Below, one piece after another: positions 1 through 11,976 of a DNA stretch of 64,000 bases. The DNA is from Rhizoctonia solani (lineage: Eukaryota; Basidiomycota; Agaricomycetes; Cantharellales; Ceratobasidiaceae), in the NCBI RefSeq assembly GCF_016906535.1, contig NC_057385.1, positions 1,240,001 through 1,304,000 on the forward strand, given 5' to 3'. The notes beneath the pieces are model-generated. The model was not told the origin of the DNA and did not search any database. It saw only the letters and a list, made by a program, of their open reading frames with translations. The translations under genes were made by a program, and so were the position numbers. Within the stretch, counting starts at the first letter, position 1. Every line of letters starts with the position of its first letter.

Positions 1-55
1 TACGGTGGTCAACGTTTGTTCAAATAGCTGAGGTCGGAGACACGACGCGCGTTGA

Positions 56-424
56 GCAACTTCCTTGGAAAAAGAGCGATCCCCGAGCCTGTTAATTAGA
101 GAAGTTGGAGGGGAAAAGCAGCCGTTATTATCAGAAGCTCACCTTTCGCATGCGATCAACGCACATATCGCAGGAAGACCGATGCCACCCTCATCTACAG
201 ACATGCCGGTCCCAGGAGCGGTACGTAACCTTGCCATTCTAAGTAGAGACTCTGCTTGAAGCCTCGTTGTCTTATTGGGCAGAAATTTCTCCAGTAGTAA
301 ACTATCGAGCTGTGACATATTTGTTGTTCAGGAGTTGGGCGGCCCCAATCTTCAGAGTCTTCGCTGTGGTTTGCGTTTGTTACGTTGGTACGCCTCTGCT
401 CAATTGGCAATCAGACTTCCATAG
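56..424 (+). CDS. 3' end of an unidentified gene (partial at window edge)
   Basis: Two pieces read as the last exons of a gene entering from the left. An open stretch from about 56 ends at a GTACGT donor near 222. After an intron closing at TTCAG (about 331), GAG TTG GGC continues in the same phase and ends at TAG 422-424. The first piece contains a Leu/Glu-rich segment and the last about 30 residues are basic and Leu-rich. No domain is recognisable. The phase match across the intron is the main support; the region could also be non-coding. Confidence 0.3.
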
Positions 425-962
425 ACACACGTGATCCTCCAATTTTGAACCAATTTTGACCGAGATGGTGATCAAAATTCTGCTCGGTGCAAGCATTCGT
501 TTCATACTGGGGTAAATACACAGATTATTAGATGGCACTTACTCGCCGACAATCGTCCTTTGAAAAATGGGTCAACGGGCCGGAAATTATATCAGTGAGA
601 TCAAACCCTCGTATTTAACGATATGGTTCAAATGAGAAGCACCCAAGACCAAATGAATCCGGGCTACGACTACTCGTTTTGGATGCTGGCTCCGTGTAGA
701 CCCCTAGTTTCGCTGTTCGTAACGAAAGATGTCATTTCATCCTGCATCCCATGACTTGAAGTTACTCCTTTTAAGCCTATCACCGCACGGATTATCTCCG
801 GAGAATTTCCTTTCTTCAAGCGGCCCTATTAGCCAATCCATCCAGAACTCTTGGGCTGAATATGCGCCGAGCATTTGTCTTGCAATTTATATGCTTGCCA
901 ACTAATTTCGGTGCGACTCTAGGTGCAACTCGCCCATTCTCTCCTCTCATCTTGCGTCCACT
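425..962. other. Intergenic, upstream of the GH3 gene
   Basis: No convincing ORF. A CACACGTGATC box lies at about 426-436. The last 30 bases before the GH3 start are CT-rich, as is common in fungal promoters. Nothing else seen. Confidence 0.5.
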
Positions 963-3900
963 ATGAAAACGGTGGCTTGGACCGGCTTCCTCGTTGCTGC
1001 ATCGGCTCCTGTAGCTTTAGCACAGGGAAGCAGCTCGACATCTACGTCGCATTCCTTTAGCACGACTCGCACCACGACTAGCACCACGACTCAAACCTCT
1101 ACTTCCACGTCTACTTCTTCGCCTTCTGGTCGCCCACTTTACAAAAACCCCAATGCGCCCATCGAAGACAGAATCAAGGATCTTCTCCCAAGGATGACTG
1201 TTGAAGATAAAGTTGCGCAGCTAATCCAGGGAGACATCAACGGGTGGATGGATATGAATGATCCAAAGGACAACACCCTTACGTTGGTACAACCATTTTA
1301 TTTACTTCTGGGGACTGATAATAGCTCTCTTCAGTCATAACGCAACTGGACTCGCCGAAATGATGAAATACAAAGGCGGCTCTATTTGGGGTGAGTAGAC
1401 TGTTACTGGCTAGCAGCCCTTGCCTGACATCATTTAAGCTGGATATTCTTCTACCTACGAGAAACTTGTGTGAGTATTCCGCAAGTCCAACGTTCAAATT
1501 TAGATTAATTTGGTCGATTTGAACCAGCTATGCAGTTACTGTTGGCCAAAAATACCTTATGGAGAACACCACCCTCGGAATTCCGGCAATTTTCCAGTCT
1601 GAAGGTGGATGATTATAAAACAACATTTTCTCATATCCCAATTCTAAATTCAATCAAATTTAGGTCTCCACGGTTTTACTAACAATGGGACCATATTTCC
1701 TTCTCCACTTTCAATGGCTTGCTCATTCAACAACGACTTGATTCGCAAAGTTGCAGAGGTAGTCTCAAATGAGGCTGAGCCACTTGGAATCAGTCAAATA
1801 TTTGCCCCGGTCCTCGATCTTGGTCGCGAGTTACGTTGGGGTCGAGTTGAAGAATCATTCGGCGAGGATCATTTCATGTAAGTGATCGTTATAACCATTA
1901 CATTGCGGGCTATCTAATACATGCGTTTAGCAACGGAGAGATGGGTCTAGCTTTCGTCGAGGGTATCCAATCCGGTAGGCGGCTTAATGCTTCAACCACC
2001 GCAATTGCGCGAATGGCTGCCACGTGCAAGCACTTTGCTGCATTCGGAACCCCACATGGAGGATTGTGAGTGACTTACATCTATGTTTGATAAGTATATA
2101 CTCCAACTGATCATAATAGGAATATTGCCCCGGTGGCGGGTGGAGAGCGCGACCTACGATCTGTCTATCTTCGGCCCTTCAATCGTGCTTGTCTGAATGC
2201 TCTTTCAATTATGACCGCCTACTCAAGTTATGACGGCATTCCTGCTGTCACAAATAAGCGTAAGTCCTCGATGTCAATTTGATCCCGTGGTAATGAGCTA
2301 AGGTTTTATATAGACTTGTTGATCGACATTGTAAGACCGAATCGCCAGGAGTTTACTGTGCATGTATTAACCTAATATAATTTAGCTCCGCAAAGAATGG
2401 GGCTACAAGTACTGGGCTGTCTCTGGTACGTCTAAATCTCCAGTAGTCTTGCATGTGCTAACGCCTTTTTAGACGCTGGGTGAGTTTAGTCGTTTGATTG
2501 CCAAGATTCGGGTCTAATGATTAATGAATTCACATTGAAAATAAAATAGCTCCGTAAGTTGAACCCCTTTGGTGTGGAGCTGCGGCTAATCAAGCTATTT
2601 TAAAGGTTGATTTGCCGATGACCTTACACGGAACCTGCGATAGTCGCGAGTGCTGTGCCAAAAAAGCTTTGGAGAATGGGTTACAAGGAGAAATGGGCGG
2701 TGGCACATACACATACCTCACCCTACCTGGTATGCAAGAAACTTTCGTGTTAGATGAAGACAAACTGAACTTTTCTTAGAACAAATCCGCGCCGGCAAGG
2801 TCTCCCAGACAGCGCTCGATGAAACAGTCACCTATATGCTAAGGACCAAGTTTGCCCTCGGCCTCTTCGAGAACCCATATCCTTATGCTAACTACACCGG
2901 CCACGTCCGTACTAAAGAAACTCTTGATCTACTACTGCAAGTAGAACGAGAATCAATAGTTCTCTTAGAAAACCATAACAACATTCTTCCCTTGAGCAAG
3001 ACCAGTATCAAGTCTGTTGCTCTGATCGGACCCTCAGCTGGACAAGTTATTGTAAGTGTTATCATAATGGCGATTTGCGCTTTTACTGAAGCTAGGGACG
3101 CAGTTGGGTGACTATGTGTTTGCTGGGGCAAAGGATAATGCGGTTTCTCGTGCGTTTATTCTTCCTCGTCTACTGGTAATATCGCTAACAACCCCGACTA
3201 TAGCTCTGGATGGATTCAAAAAAGTTCTCGCTGGTTCCAATGTTCAGATTAACTACGCTGAGGGCTGCAAACTTTGGTCTGCGTCCGAAGAAGGATTCCC
3301 TGAGGCGGTGGCTGCCGCCCAAAAGTCCGATGTCGCAGTAGTTGCTGTAGGAACTTGGTCCTTAGATCAAACCCTTCTATGGCAAGGGGTAAGGGTATTT
3401 GTCTGACTCGGGCGCATCCAAATGAGAGCTGAAAACTATACTTATAGGTCAATGCTACGACTGGTGAACATGTTGACGTCTCAGACCTGGGCTTAGTTGG
3501 TGCTCAGCTTAACTTGATCAAGGCCATCAAAGCTACTGGGAAGAAGGTCATTGTTGTATATGTCTCCGGAAAGCCCATTGCCGAGACTTGGGTGTACAGG
3601 AGTGAGTACTGCATATCACCGCATCTTTTACTCTATTGATAACAAAAACTCCACAGACGCCGATGCTATTATCTCACAATTCTACGGAGGCGAATTGGTA
3701 AGCGCTCCGCATAGAAGACCAAAATGTCGGTACTAAACACACATATCCAGCAAGGAGTTGCTCTGGCAGAAGTTATCTTCGGCGACTATAACCCATCTGG
3801 TAAGCTCAAAAAGCTAGTAAAAGTGAACGGGCCGGCTTAATCAGTTTGTAGGGAGAACATCGGCTTCGTGGCCTCGCAGCGTCGGTACTGCTCCTGCATT

Positions 3901-4518
3901 CTATGATTATCTGAAAGGTGCCCGTCCTGTCGACTGGACTGGACCCGGAAGGATTGAAGATGACGGGACTTTGGTTTTCGGTCATGAGGTATGCACATTG
4001 TTATGCTTTTGCGCCTAGATAATTAGGTATGCTGAGACCTTACATCAGTATTCACTTGATACCCCAGTACCGTTCTGGAGCTTCGGACATGGTCTTTCCT
4101 ACACTACTTTCCAGTACTCTGGTTTGAAGTTCAACAAGTCCGTTCTCAGTGCGACCGACACTCTTGTCGTCACTGTCAACGTGAAGAACACCGGTAGCCG
4201 TGCGGGCAAGGAGGTTGTCCAGGTGGGAATCGATAAAACTTACAGCGCTTTTATAAAGTTTCTCACCTAACCCGTTCTCCACAGGTCTATATGACGGACG
4301 TTGTTAGCTCGGTTGTCACACCTGTTCAATCTCTTCAAGGGTATACCAAGATTGACCTCCAGCCTGGCCAATCTAAGTCGGTGTCGATCTCAATCCCGGT
4401 TCAAAACCTCGCCGTCTGGACACTTGAAAATAAGTTTGTCGTTGAACCAGGAAAATTCACTGTCCAGATTGGAACAAGCCAAACGGTCCATATCAATGGT
4501 ACTGTCACCGTTCAATAG
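963..4518 (+). CDS. Secreted glycoside hydrolase family 3 (beta-glucosidase/xylosidase-like)
   Basis: A retaining GH3 exo-glycosidase, probably acting on plant or fungal wall beta-glycans outside the cell. The ATG at 963 opens a signal peptide (MKTVAWTGFLVAASAPVALA) followed by a Ser/Thr-rich O-glycosylation-type linker (residues ~22-55). The GH3 N-domain then starts with RIKDLLPRMTVEDKVAQLI. Later exons give LDLGRELRWGRVEESFGED, CKHFAAFG, the nucleophile motif VSDAGS, the GH3 C-domain (SIVLLENHNNILPL, VALIGPSAG) and a fibronectin-III-like tail (FGHGLSYTTFQYSG). The gene is interrupted by well over ten short introns. Very small exons of 17, 40, 7 and 4 nt encode the region around the catalytic Asp. 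All exons join in frame up to TAG 4516-4518. Exact substrate cannot be told from sequence; the family assignment is firm. Confidence 0.9.
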
Positions 4519-4685
4519 AAGGCCTTTGCTATGCGCACGAACCAGTTATGATGTATAGTAGAAAACATGAAATTTAAGCATAGTAGTCATTCAACAATGA
4601 AATCTGAGGGCGTGTTTGAAAAATATCAGGTGCTTCTTCCATTCGCAGGATCCTTGAGTCGTGAGGGTAAGGAGAGACCATCTTG

Positions 4686-7005
4686 TTAGCTAACTAACGT
4701 GCTGAATTGACGGCGAGAGCGTACGTACTCATCAAACATAAATATTGTGCGATCTTCGCGAGGAATTTCTCTATATACTTGTATTTCTTCTCGGGATAGT
4801 GTATCTGCACCATAAGCAGCAGCTCGAAAGCTGATGCGAGAGAGTTGAGACGATGGGGGTAATACTCGGGATAGTTCAACTGGCTCTGATGCTCGACCGC
4901 CAGGGATCGGACGCATTGAGTGCATTCGTATATGACTTTCTACACCCGAAGTAAAAATCAAAGGTAGGGTAGGGTGAAAGGCCGCCGTATTGACGATAGA
5001 TCTATGTCCTTGGGAGGCCTAAGTCTGCTTTCTCTAGCTGAACAAGTATACTCACCTCCAAGGAGGAAATCAGGGTGACGGAGGCAGGAGGGAACAGAAA
5101 CTGTATGTGGATCATCGGGGGTTACAAAGCCTGCCGGCCAACAGTGTTGGAGGTACCAGGAGAGTGTAAACTAAGACGATTTTGTTGCGAGCTTCGCAGA
5201 TAGTACATACCCATACAACTAGTGTCCGTTTCTAAGAGCCACTGATCGCTTTTGCAGTAGCGTACATTCTGCTCTAGGGTGTCCCTTGAAGGGACCGCCC
5301 ACGCATATACTCTAAAGTCGTCCGAGCCAGCACAATAAACCGAATCCTCAGGGAGACCTAGACCAGCGCCCCCGAAAGAACCATGCTACGTGTACGACAG
5401 CGCCGAGAAAGAAAGATCAGCTAAACATGCATGCATACTTTTCTACTCGGTTGCATTTGACAATTACAGATCCTCAACCTACCTTTACCGTACAGCTGTT
5501 AGCATAAGATCCGACCCTCGGAGAATTCGCGTTCCCGCGAAACGCACAGAATTGTGCAAGGGGAGATGCATGAAATGTGTCGTAAAGGACTGGTGTGAAG
5601 TCCTGAGCCATCCCTGTAGGTTAGATGACCAGTACTGTACTACAAAACTATGTACCAACAGACCTTGAGTGTGATAGCCACACGCATACCATCAGAGCTG
5701 AAAGCCACGCTGGATGGCTCGGGGCCCCAAGACGAACTGGACCCAGCCTTTGTTACCCAGGTCGCATACTAGCATATAGTCTTGAATGAGCACAAACGAG
5801 CAAGCAGTCGAAAAACAAATACAAGGACCATACGTGATGAATAGCGTTTTTGGGGTCCAAGTTCTCAGCAGGGTTGATCGATGTAGAGAAGGCCATGCGT
5901 GAGTCCAGCAGGCTGATACCAAGGGTATTAGGGTATTAGAGGCGATGTATTTCATCTCTCATTAACTATATCATGCTTACCACACATTGCCATTCTGTTG
6001 AGCAACAATGAAGGAATGCGAGGCTCCTGACGTTGGACACCATTGGGCATCGTTGATCTCGGAGTTGCGGACAACAACTCCCTCCATAGAAGGAAAGACC
6101 GACCCAGGGCTCCTTAAATCATGTAGCCGAACCAGGCCTTCTTCGCCTGCCGTCATGACCAAGTTCGGGTGCGTTGGGTGCGTCGACACGGAGTAGATCG
6201 TGTCCTCGCGCTCGATGACCGATAACCAATTAGGCTAGCTCGAGTGCGCTATTAATACTAGGAACGTACTCCGTATTCACACAAATGTTGAATCCTATTC
6301 CCCTCATCTTGACGGGCGACCTGGGATGCTTGATCAGCAGGTGTGTTTGTGTGGCTCGAGAAATTCCAAATCGGATTTCGTCCCTGGACCGAAACCAGTC
6401 GGGAGACATCATACTCCACTAATTGAGAGTGCGTTCCTACACTTTAGGGACAACGCTGAAATTGGCGTGACCAAGTTAATGACATATTATTATACTTACG
6501 AGTATATTTTATCATTGGATGCATTAAAGGCCACCGCTAGCACATTTTGCCGCTTCGGATTTAATGAGCGCGCGTTGCTATGTAATATGTGGCTCAGTAC
6601 CTACAGCTTCCGTGGCCAGTCTGAATATGGGCACCGATGAGACGCGAAAATTATCTTGAAACGTATCCCACAGGAACAGATTCGTATCTAACGATGATAG
6701 GTACCTCGTGCTTGTAAGACAGATTGCATCATCACCTATCTAAAAAATACAAACCATCGCCGGCCGAAGCCATCCAACGTCCGGCGCATTTTGAAAATGC
6801 AATTGCATTTACACAACTCGTGTGGGCAGAGAGCGATCTAAGCCACGCGGAGTAACAGCCCGCCGGGCCAAGTCAGGCGCCTGTTTGTGATCTACCCTAA
6901 ATGATTAACTCACTTGGAATATTTGAAGCCGCCGGCTAGCATATTAAGTAGAAACTGCTCCCGTTTATGGCGGGCACACAGGGGCGAGTGATGGCGGTCG
7001 AGCAT
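4686..7005 (-). CDS. WD40-repeat protein, DCAF5/DCAF6-like
   Basis: A beta-propeller protein resembling DDB1-CUL4-associated factors, which act as substrate receptors of CUL4 ubiquitin ligases. The start at 7005 gives a basic N-terminus (MLDRHHSPLCARHKREQF), and a GTGAGT intron then joins in phase to blade 1 (HTSCVNAIAF ... ASAGDDTNLFLWD). Further blades are visible: NVLAVAFNASNDKIYS, EREDTIYSVSTHP ... LVRLHDLR, QQNGNVCLLDSR, SVAFSSDGMRVAITL, VYCAGSDDFRVYAWAVP, and SIVNTAAFHP ... SGVESHIRMHS. The last exon ends with TAA 4686-4688. The splice sites between blades 2 and 4 (about 6240-6600) are less certain. Other WD40 functions are possible, because only the blade pattern and the SGVE.HI..HS ending point to DCAF5. 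Confidence 0.8.
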
Positions 7006-8883
7006 AATGGGTGGCTGTCTGTCAAAAACTGTTATTACGCCGCAAAGCCATGTGAGTATCGCCGTGTTTTCAATTGAGAACACGTGGGCTGGAAATGAAA
7101 TTCAGGTTGGACCCCTCGACCAACTTTGGTTTTACTCCGCACACCAAACCAGCAAGCCATCCGATTGTCCGTCAGTACGGAAAGGGTGTCAGTTTAAAAT
7201 TAACGGAGCTTTAGAAAACCATTGTAAATCCAGAGATGAGTTCATGAATCGACAAAATGTAGAATATACGTTTTTGGTATGTGTTATAATCAGAGGTCCC
7301 GTGACTAGTTAAGGATTATCATAGCGCCAAACCAAATACAAGTATTCTCGAGGTTGTATCGTTGACGTCGCATATAACTAGATAAAGGAGCTGTTACCGG
7401 GGAATAATGGCCATAAATGCTGCAACAGGCGCCGTGTTGCACGTCCATTCCATGTGCACCGGACCTGTGCGCCAGAATGGCCCAAATTCGAAGTGAAGGT
7501 TAGCTTGGGTCAATGCCTATCACGTCTGTCAAAAAAGCAGGCTCCAAACACTTACGGATTGGTCGGAGATGGACAAAGCATATCTGCCCACGGCTAAATC
7601 TCCATAGCACACTAATTGCAGGATATTGCATGTTAGTAGCGAACCAGAATTCAATTGCTCGCGCAGATGAAACTAAGCTGGTTCAGCACCTCAATGACCA
7701 ACGGTAACGGGAAGAGGCTGTATTTCGACCACACGAGGATATGGTTCCACATCCTTGGTGGTACCGAAGCGGAACAACTCGCTCGCCCATGGACCATGTG
7801 TTTAGGTACGAACGAGCGGTATTAGGCCTAGAGCACGATAATAGAACCTTTGAGACGGTAACTTGGTAGAGAACATGCAGTAATGGGCTCGGATTTTTGG
7901 CAGAGAAACTTCGGAAGATACGAGATATCCTAGATTCGAGGATGCTCCTGAGCAGCTTTGACAAAGAAACATTATGGGATTGTGTGGGGTCGCAGCATAG
8001 TAGAGCACGGATTAAGTGGGTGGCTAACAAGATTAAGGACGAAGCAAGGAAAAATAGCACGAAAAAGCGTTAGCAGGCTCTCGCGGATCAGTGGGCTGTC
8101 TAGACAGTGCTGCGCACAGCGAGAGCAACAAGAAAAAATCTGGAGCCATACTGGCAGACATAATCGCAGGTTATCTCGAGGTATAAGCCGCAGTAGCCGG
8201 TAAGTAAGATCGGCGGTGCGCAGCCAGAGGAGAGTCGGCGTGCGCAGCACTTGTGGTAGTTGGCTCGAGGTGATCTACTCAAGTGGGACGCCGATCCCGC
8301 AGTAATCCATCCATGCGGTGGCTGTACATTTGAAACGCAGATCCTCGAGGGTTCGATACCTCGGGTAATGTCATCATTTGACCCTCAATCTAAGTAGAGC
8401 GCTAAGCTTCTCTGGTGGAGGAAACTCGTTGTAAATTAGTCTATCGTGTCTCAACCTGCAGAAATCCGGTGAAGTCCGGACACCAACGTCCTGGACTTCT
8501 CCATTCAAATATTACTGGGCTCCATTGGCCCAAACAGTTGTAGCTTTTGCGCAAGCGAAAAAATGACCCGGATAACTATAAGTACGCCAATCGTTTTCGA
8601 GCACTGTCACACAAACTACTCTCCTCCTGATCCACTACACACATCTTTTGGGCATCGCTTGTCGGTCTCCAACCTCTCGTGACCTTTGAATTGCTTGGCC
8701 AACGGATATAAACCTCTTTCGGCGACTCCGGCCTTAATCTTATAACAAAGGCCTCAGGTCGCGTTTATTCTTTTTACCGAATTTCAGCCCACTCTATTTA
8801 CTTCAATAATCGGTTAGTACTAGTGAATCGTTTGAATACTGCTATTTTATGCGTATAATTTACAGAGTGTCATTCTTGTAGCC
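7006..8883. other. Long intergenic stretch, no supported gene
   Basis: Short ORFs here (for example 7007-7312, beginning MGGCLSK) have no homology signal that I recognise and no linked exons. A tRNA-type B-box-like sequence (GGTTCGATACC, 8349-8359) is noted in the findings. The stretch 8560-8883 has the pyrimidine-rich look of a promoter and leader for the ORF at 8884. Confidence 0.4.
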
Positions 8884-9969
8884 ATGCGTGACTACCGTCG
8901 TATGCTATACCGCTTGGACTTGGCTACGCCATACCAATCCATACCAGCGCTTCTCCAACATTTTATGGACTCCTCTCCCTACAACGGAGTGATAGAAATG
9001 CGTCTTGTTACCACCCCAGTGGCAAGCACTAGCGATCCATCCTTGGGCGGTGAGGGCTCCAGTCCCGGGTCTAATCAACAGACTGGCGGAACCCCCCCTC
9101 CATCCTCAAATCTCCCCGAAGAAGTATCGAGTTGTAACTCGCCCCCTCGTAACTCAACATCCCAGAACATTCGAAATCTTCCATCGAGCACGATGGTAAC
9201 GTTTCAGCGTGAGGGCAGCGAAGTAAACGCCGTCGCGCTCTATGGCACCCCTACCTCTTTCAGGACAAGTTACAACGATTCGCGTGGGAATATCCCTCCA
9301 GGCTCATCCTTGCCTAGTTCGCGCACATACGCTAGTGGGACTGTCACGCCCTCCCGCCAGACTTCCGACTCCCACTTTGACCCGCTGTTCGCATTCGCCC
9401 CATCAGACATATCTGCCAACCACTCGGTTCCTGCGTCATCTTCCACGATTACTTATGGTCAGTCCTCAGATTACGGAGCTACGGCTTACCCTACACCCCC
9501 GCCGATCACCAGACGTGGACGCCAGCCTCCTCCTCGACCTATATCCCCTCCGTTTATGTTTCCTCACCCACAAGCCAGTCTGCGCCCCCCTCCTCCCCCG
9601 GTGATTCGCAAGCGCTTCCCTCCTCGCACAACACTTGTCTGGGCCTTCGTTCCTCTAGTTCAGAGATACCTTGCCGCTGGTGCTGGAACATTACTATTTG
9701 AGTGCCGTAGCTACACCACGCCACCTTCTCCCTACGCATCATACAGTGATGATCCTTCCTTGGACATTATTGCCCAAGGTGGCCCATACAAGCGGATGGT
9801 TGGCTACGTGGGCCGGTTATTCGACGGAGGCCTTGCCGTCTATGAATTAGCAGATAGCGTTGCAGCCACTGCAGCGATGGACAGCGTCATGCTTATGGGA
9901 ATGGCGGGAGTTGAAGCTGTTGGAAGAGGGCCTGCGATCGCTGAACGAGGGTCATCTCATAGCCGCTGA
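8884..9969 (+). CDS. Pro/Ser-rich hypothetical protein, intronless
   Basis: A single uninterrupted ORF of 361 codons, unusual here because neighbouring genes are dense in introns. Residues 1-45 look folded (MRDYRRMLYRLDLATPYQSI). Residues ~45-250 are Pro/Ser/Thr/Gly-rich and probably disordered, with poly-Pro tracts (for example RPPPPP near 235). The last ~110 residues again look folded (TTLVWAFVPLVQRYLAAGAG; GGLAVYELADSVAATAAMDS). No family is recognised and no signal peptide or clear membrane helix is seen. Length and a codon-like composition make it plausible, but function is unknown. Confidence 0.55.
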   Translation: MRDYRRMLYRLDLATPYQSIPALLQHFMDSSPYNGVIEMRLVTTPVASTSDPSLGGEGSSPGSNQQTGGTPPPSSNLPEEVSSCNSPPRNSTSQNIRNLPSSTMVTFQREGSEVNAVALYGTPTSFRTSYNDSRGNIPPGSSLPSSRTYASGTVTPSRQTSDSHFDPLFAFAPSDISANHSVPASSSTITYGQSSDYGATAYPTPPPITRRGRQPPPRPISPPFMFPHPQASLRPPPPPVIRKRFPPRTTLVWAFVPLVQRYLAAGAGTLLFECRSYTTPPSPYASYSDDPSLDIIAQGGPYKRMVGYVGRLFDGGLAVYELADSVAATAAMDSVMLMGMAGVEAVGRGPAIAERGSSHSR

Positions 9970-11976
9970 AGTGATGTAGATCATCCTCCGTCCCTCGTCA
10001 GCCACAGCAATAATCTCGTAATATGACATGGTAAATTAAAGGAGGTGACTTCTAATATAACAAGAATTTGGTTGACTGTTCCATGGGATTTATTTTTTTA
10101 GATGTACCACATATGATGACTTTGGATAGATACACACGGATATTATACCATGATTTCTTGACTTCCATATATGCGCGATGTAGTTTGATATTCTACCTCA
10201 CTGACTGTTGATGTATGTATATCTGTCAGAGATTGTAATTTCATCAGCTTTTCTTGCCATTTCTGGACCACGAAATTGATTATCTCTCTGCAAGAGACTG
10301 GGGGTACGTGTTTTTCAGGCCCCGAGCTGTTCAAAGCGAAGATGAGCACTATTAGATCACTTCTACCTCCTAAACAGTTCAAAAGCACAGCTAAAATTGT
10401 CCAAGCGCTATAGCACCCGGGATCATTGGCCCTCATCAGACGATTCTGACAAGTCTCACTGTACGCCCATCAAAACGCTGATTTAACGCTTGTGACTTGG
10501 AACACGATTACTATTTCATAGGTCTGACGAGTCCTGTGCAACCTATGACCTAGTTCCACACACGAGGGCACACATGGGCTTTCTGGCCGCGGGATCGATT
10601 CGGCTCCGGGGGACTGCATATATTTACGAAATCAGCCGATCTTGTGCCCGCGGCTGAATTATTTTCACATGGACCGAAATAGCATATTTGGGATTGTATA
10701 CGGAACACGTGGGTCTTTGTCTTGCATAGATGTTGGCGTATATAGGCTCGTACGGCGAGTATATCGCGATATATCGCTCCACACCGGGTGAAAGCATGTC
10801 CCGAGAAGCTTATGCGTATAAAGGGGGTTCAGCCTGGAACTCACTAGCGTATTCTGCTGCGCATGTGTACCTACAGGTCGGTGGTTGCTGGATCTATGAT
10901 CGATGTTTAACATGTGGCCTTGAGTCGAGGTGCCGGGTGAGTGGAACTGAGTGCAGTTGGCTGTTGCAATCGAGTGGGTCGGACATTGAGTTGGGTGGAT
11001 AAGCCCTGGCGACCCCTGTACGTACAATACTTAGCTCTGTCGGTTGAAACGTGATGTTCCCGAGCTGGTGATCGAAGAAGTACCGTGTCTTCTGGCTCTG
11101 TAAGTTCCCGTACTGGCACTACATGTCTGATGTAAAAAGACGAAAATGGAAAGCTAAAGTTGCGTTGTGGGTCACTGGAAATGGGGATGCGAATATGTAC
11201 AGCTTACCATCGGCGAATAACCCATTTCACAACGATCCAAGGCTCGTCAATCGATGTCATTGTAAACAAACCATATTTCCATCTTTTCGTGAGCCTTGGG
11301 GAGCCGAGCCATGCGAACAGTATGACCGTTTATGGCCGTGTTATCCGTTGTACAGGGACGGTAAGCTGCATTCCAAAAGACGTAATGAATCAGATCACAA
11401 AGGATCAGATGCTCGGTAAAACCGGTAAGCAGTGAGATCGCATTCTATCCATATCCTAGGTCTTGCTAACTTTACAGGGCTCGGATCATATTCAATGAAG
11501 ATGTGGCGTTGGCTTTTGGTATATTTCAGACTCAGTAGACGTGGCTCGCGGGAGGATTAGGTAGGAAGCACACAAACTATGACTTAGGATCCACCGCAGT
11601 CTTTGTGCCTACCTTGGACGTTAGATTAGATCAACTGGTAAATGGGTATACGCCTATCCCCTTCTCTTCCCCAACCAATCCGGACTCTGCAGGTTGACCT
11701 CGTGTGATCATTACGTGCTCTTGTAGATGCTAAGAGAGTACGGAAATGGCAAGGAAGCTTGCTGCTCTCACGACCATGTTTGTGTAGCATGGCCACAGGA
11801 CAGCTATCTATTCTAGAGCAGTCCCGTTCTGTTGCACATCGATTCCGCATCAACGAAGCCGACGCATCTTGAATAGAAGAACTTGTGTATAGAGGGTTCG
11901 AGGCAAGCAAGTCTTGAAGTGTATGAATACATACTAGGCAAAGACAACACGAAGGTAACCACAAAAACATATACAG
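9970..11976. other. Intergenic stretch, no supported gene
   Basis: Several small ORFs exist on both strands (for example 10143-10436 minus; 11123-11435 in two plus frames) but none shows a recognisable domain or a chain of in-phase exons. A 14-bp perfect palindrome TATATCGCGATATA lies at 10760-10773. A decayed or fast-evolving gene in 11.1-11.5 kb cannot be excluded. Confidence 0.4.

Noticed and set aside
7007..7312. ORF beginning MGGCLSK, resembling a myristoylation signal
   Set aside because: It starts on the opposite strand over the 5' end of the WD40 gene, and the rest of the ORF shows no domain.
11123..11435. Overlapping plus-strand ORFs of about 90-98 codons
   Set aside because: Neither frame shows a domain or in-phase exon partners. 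Possibly a decayed gene, but unsupported.
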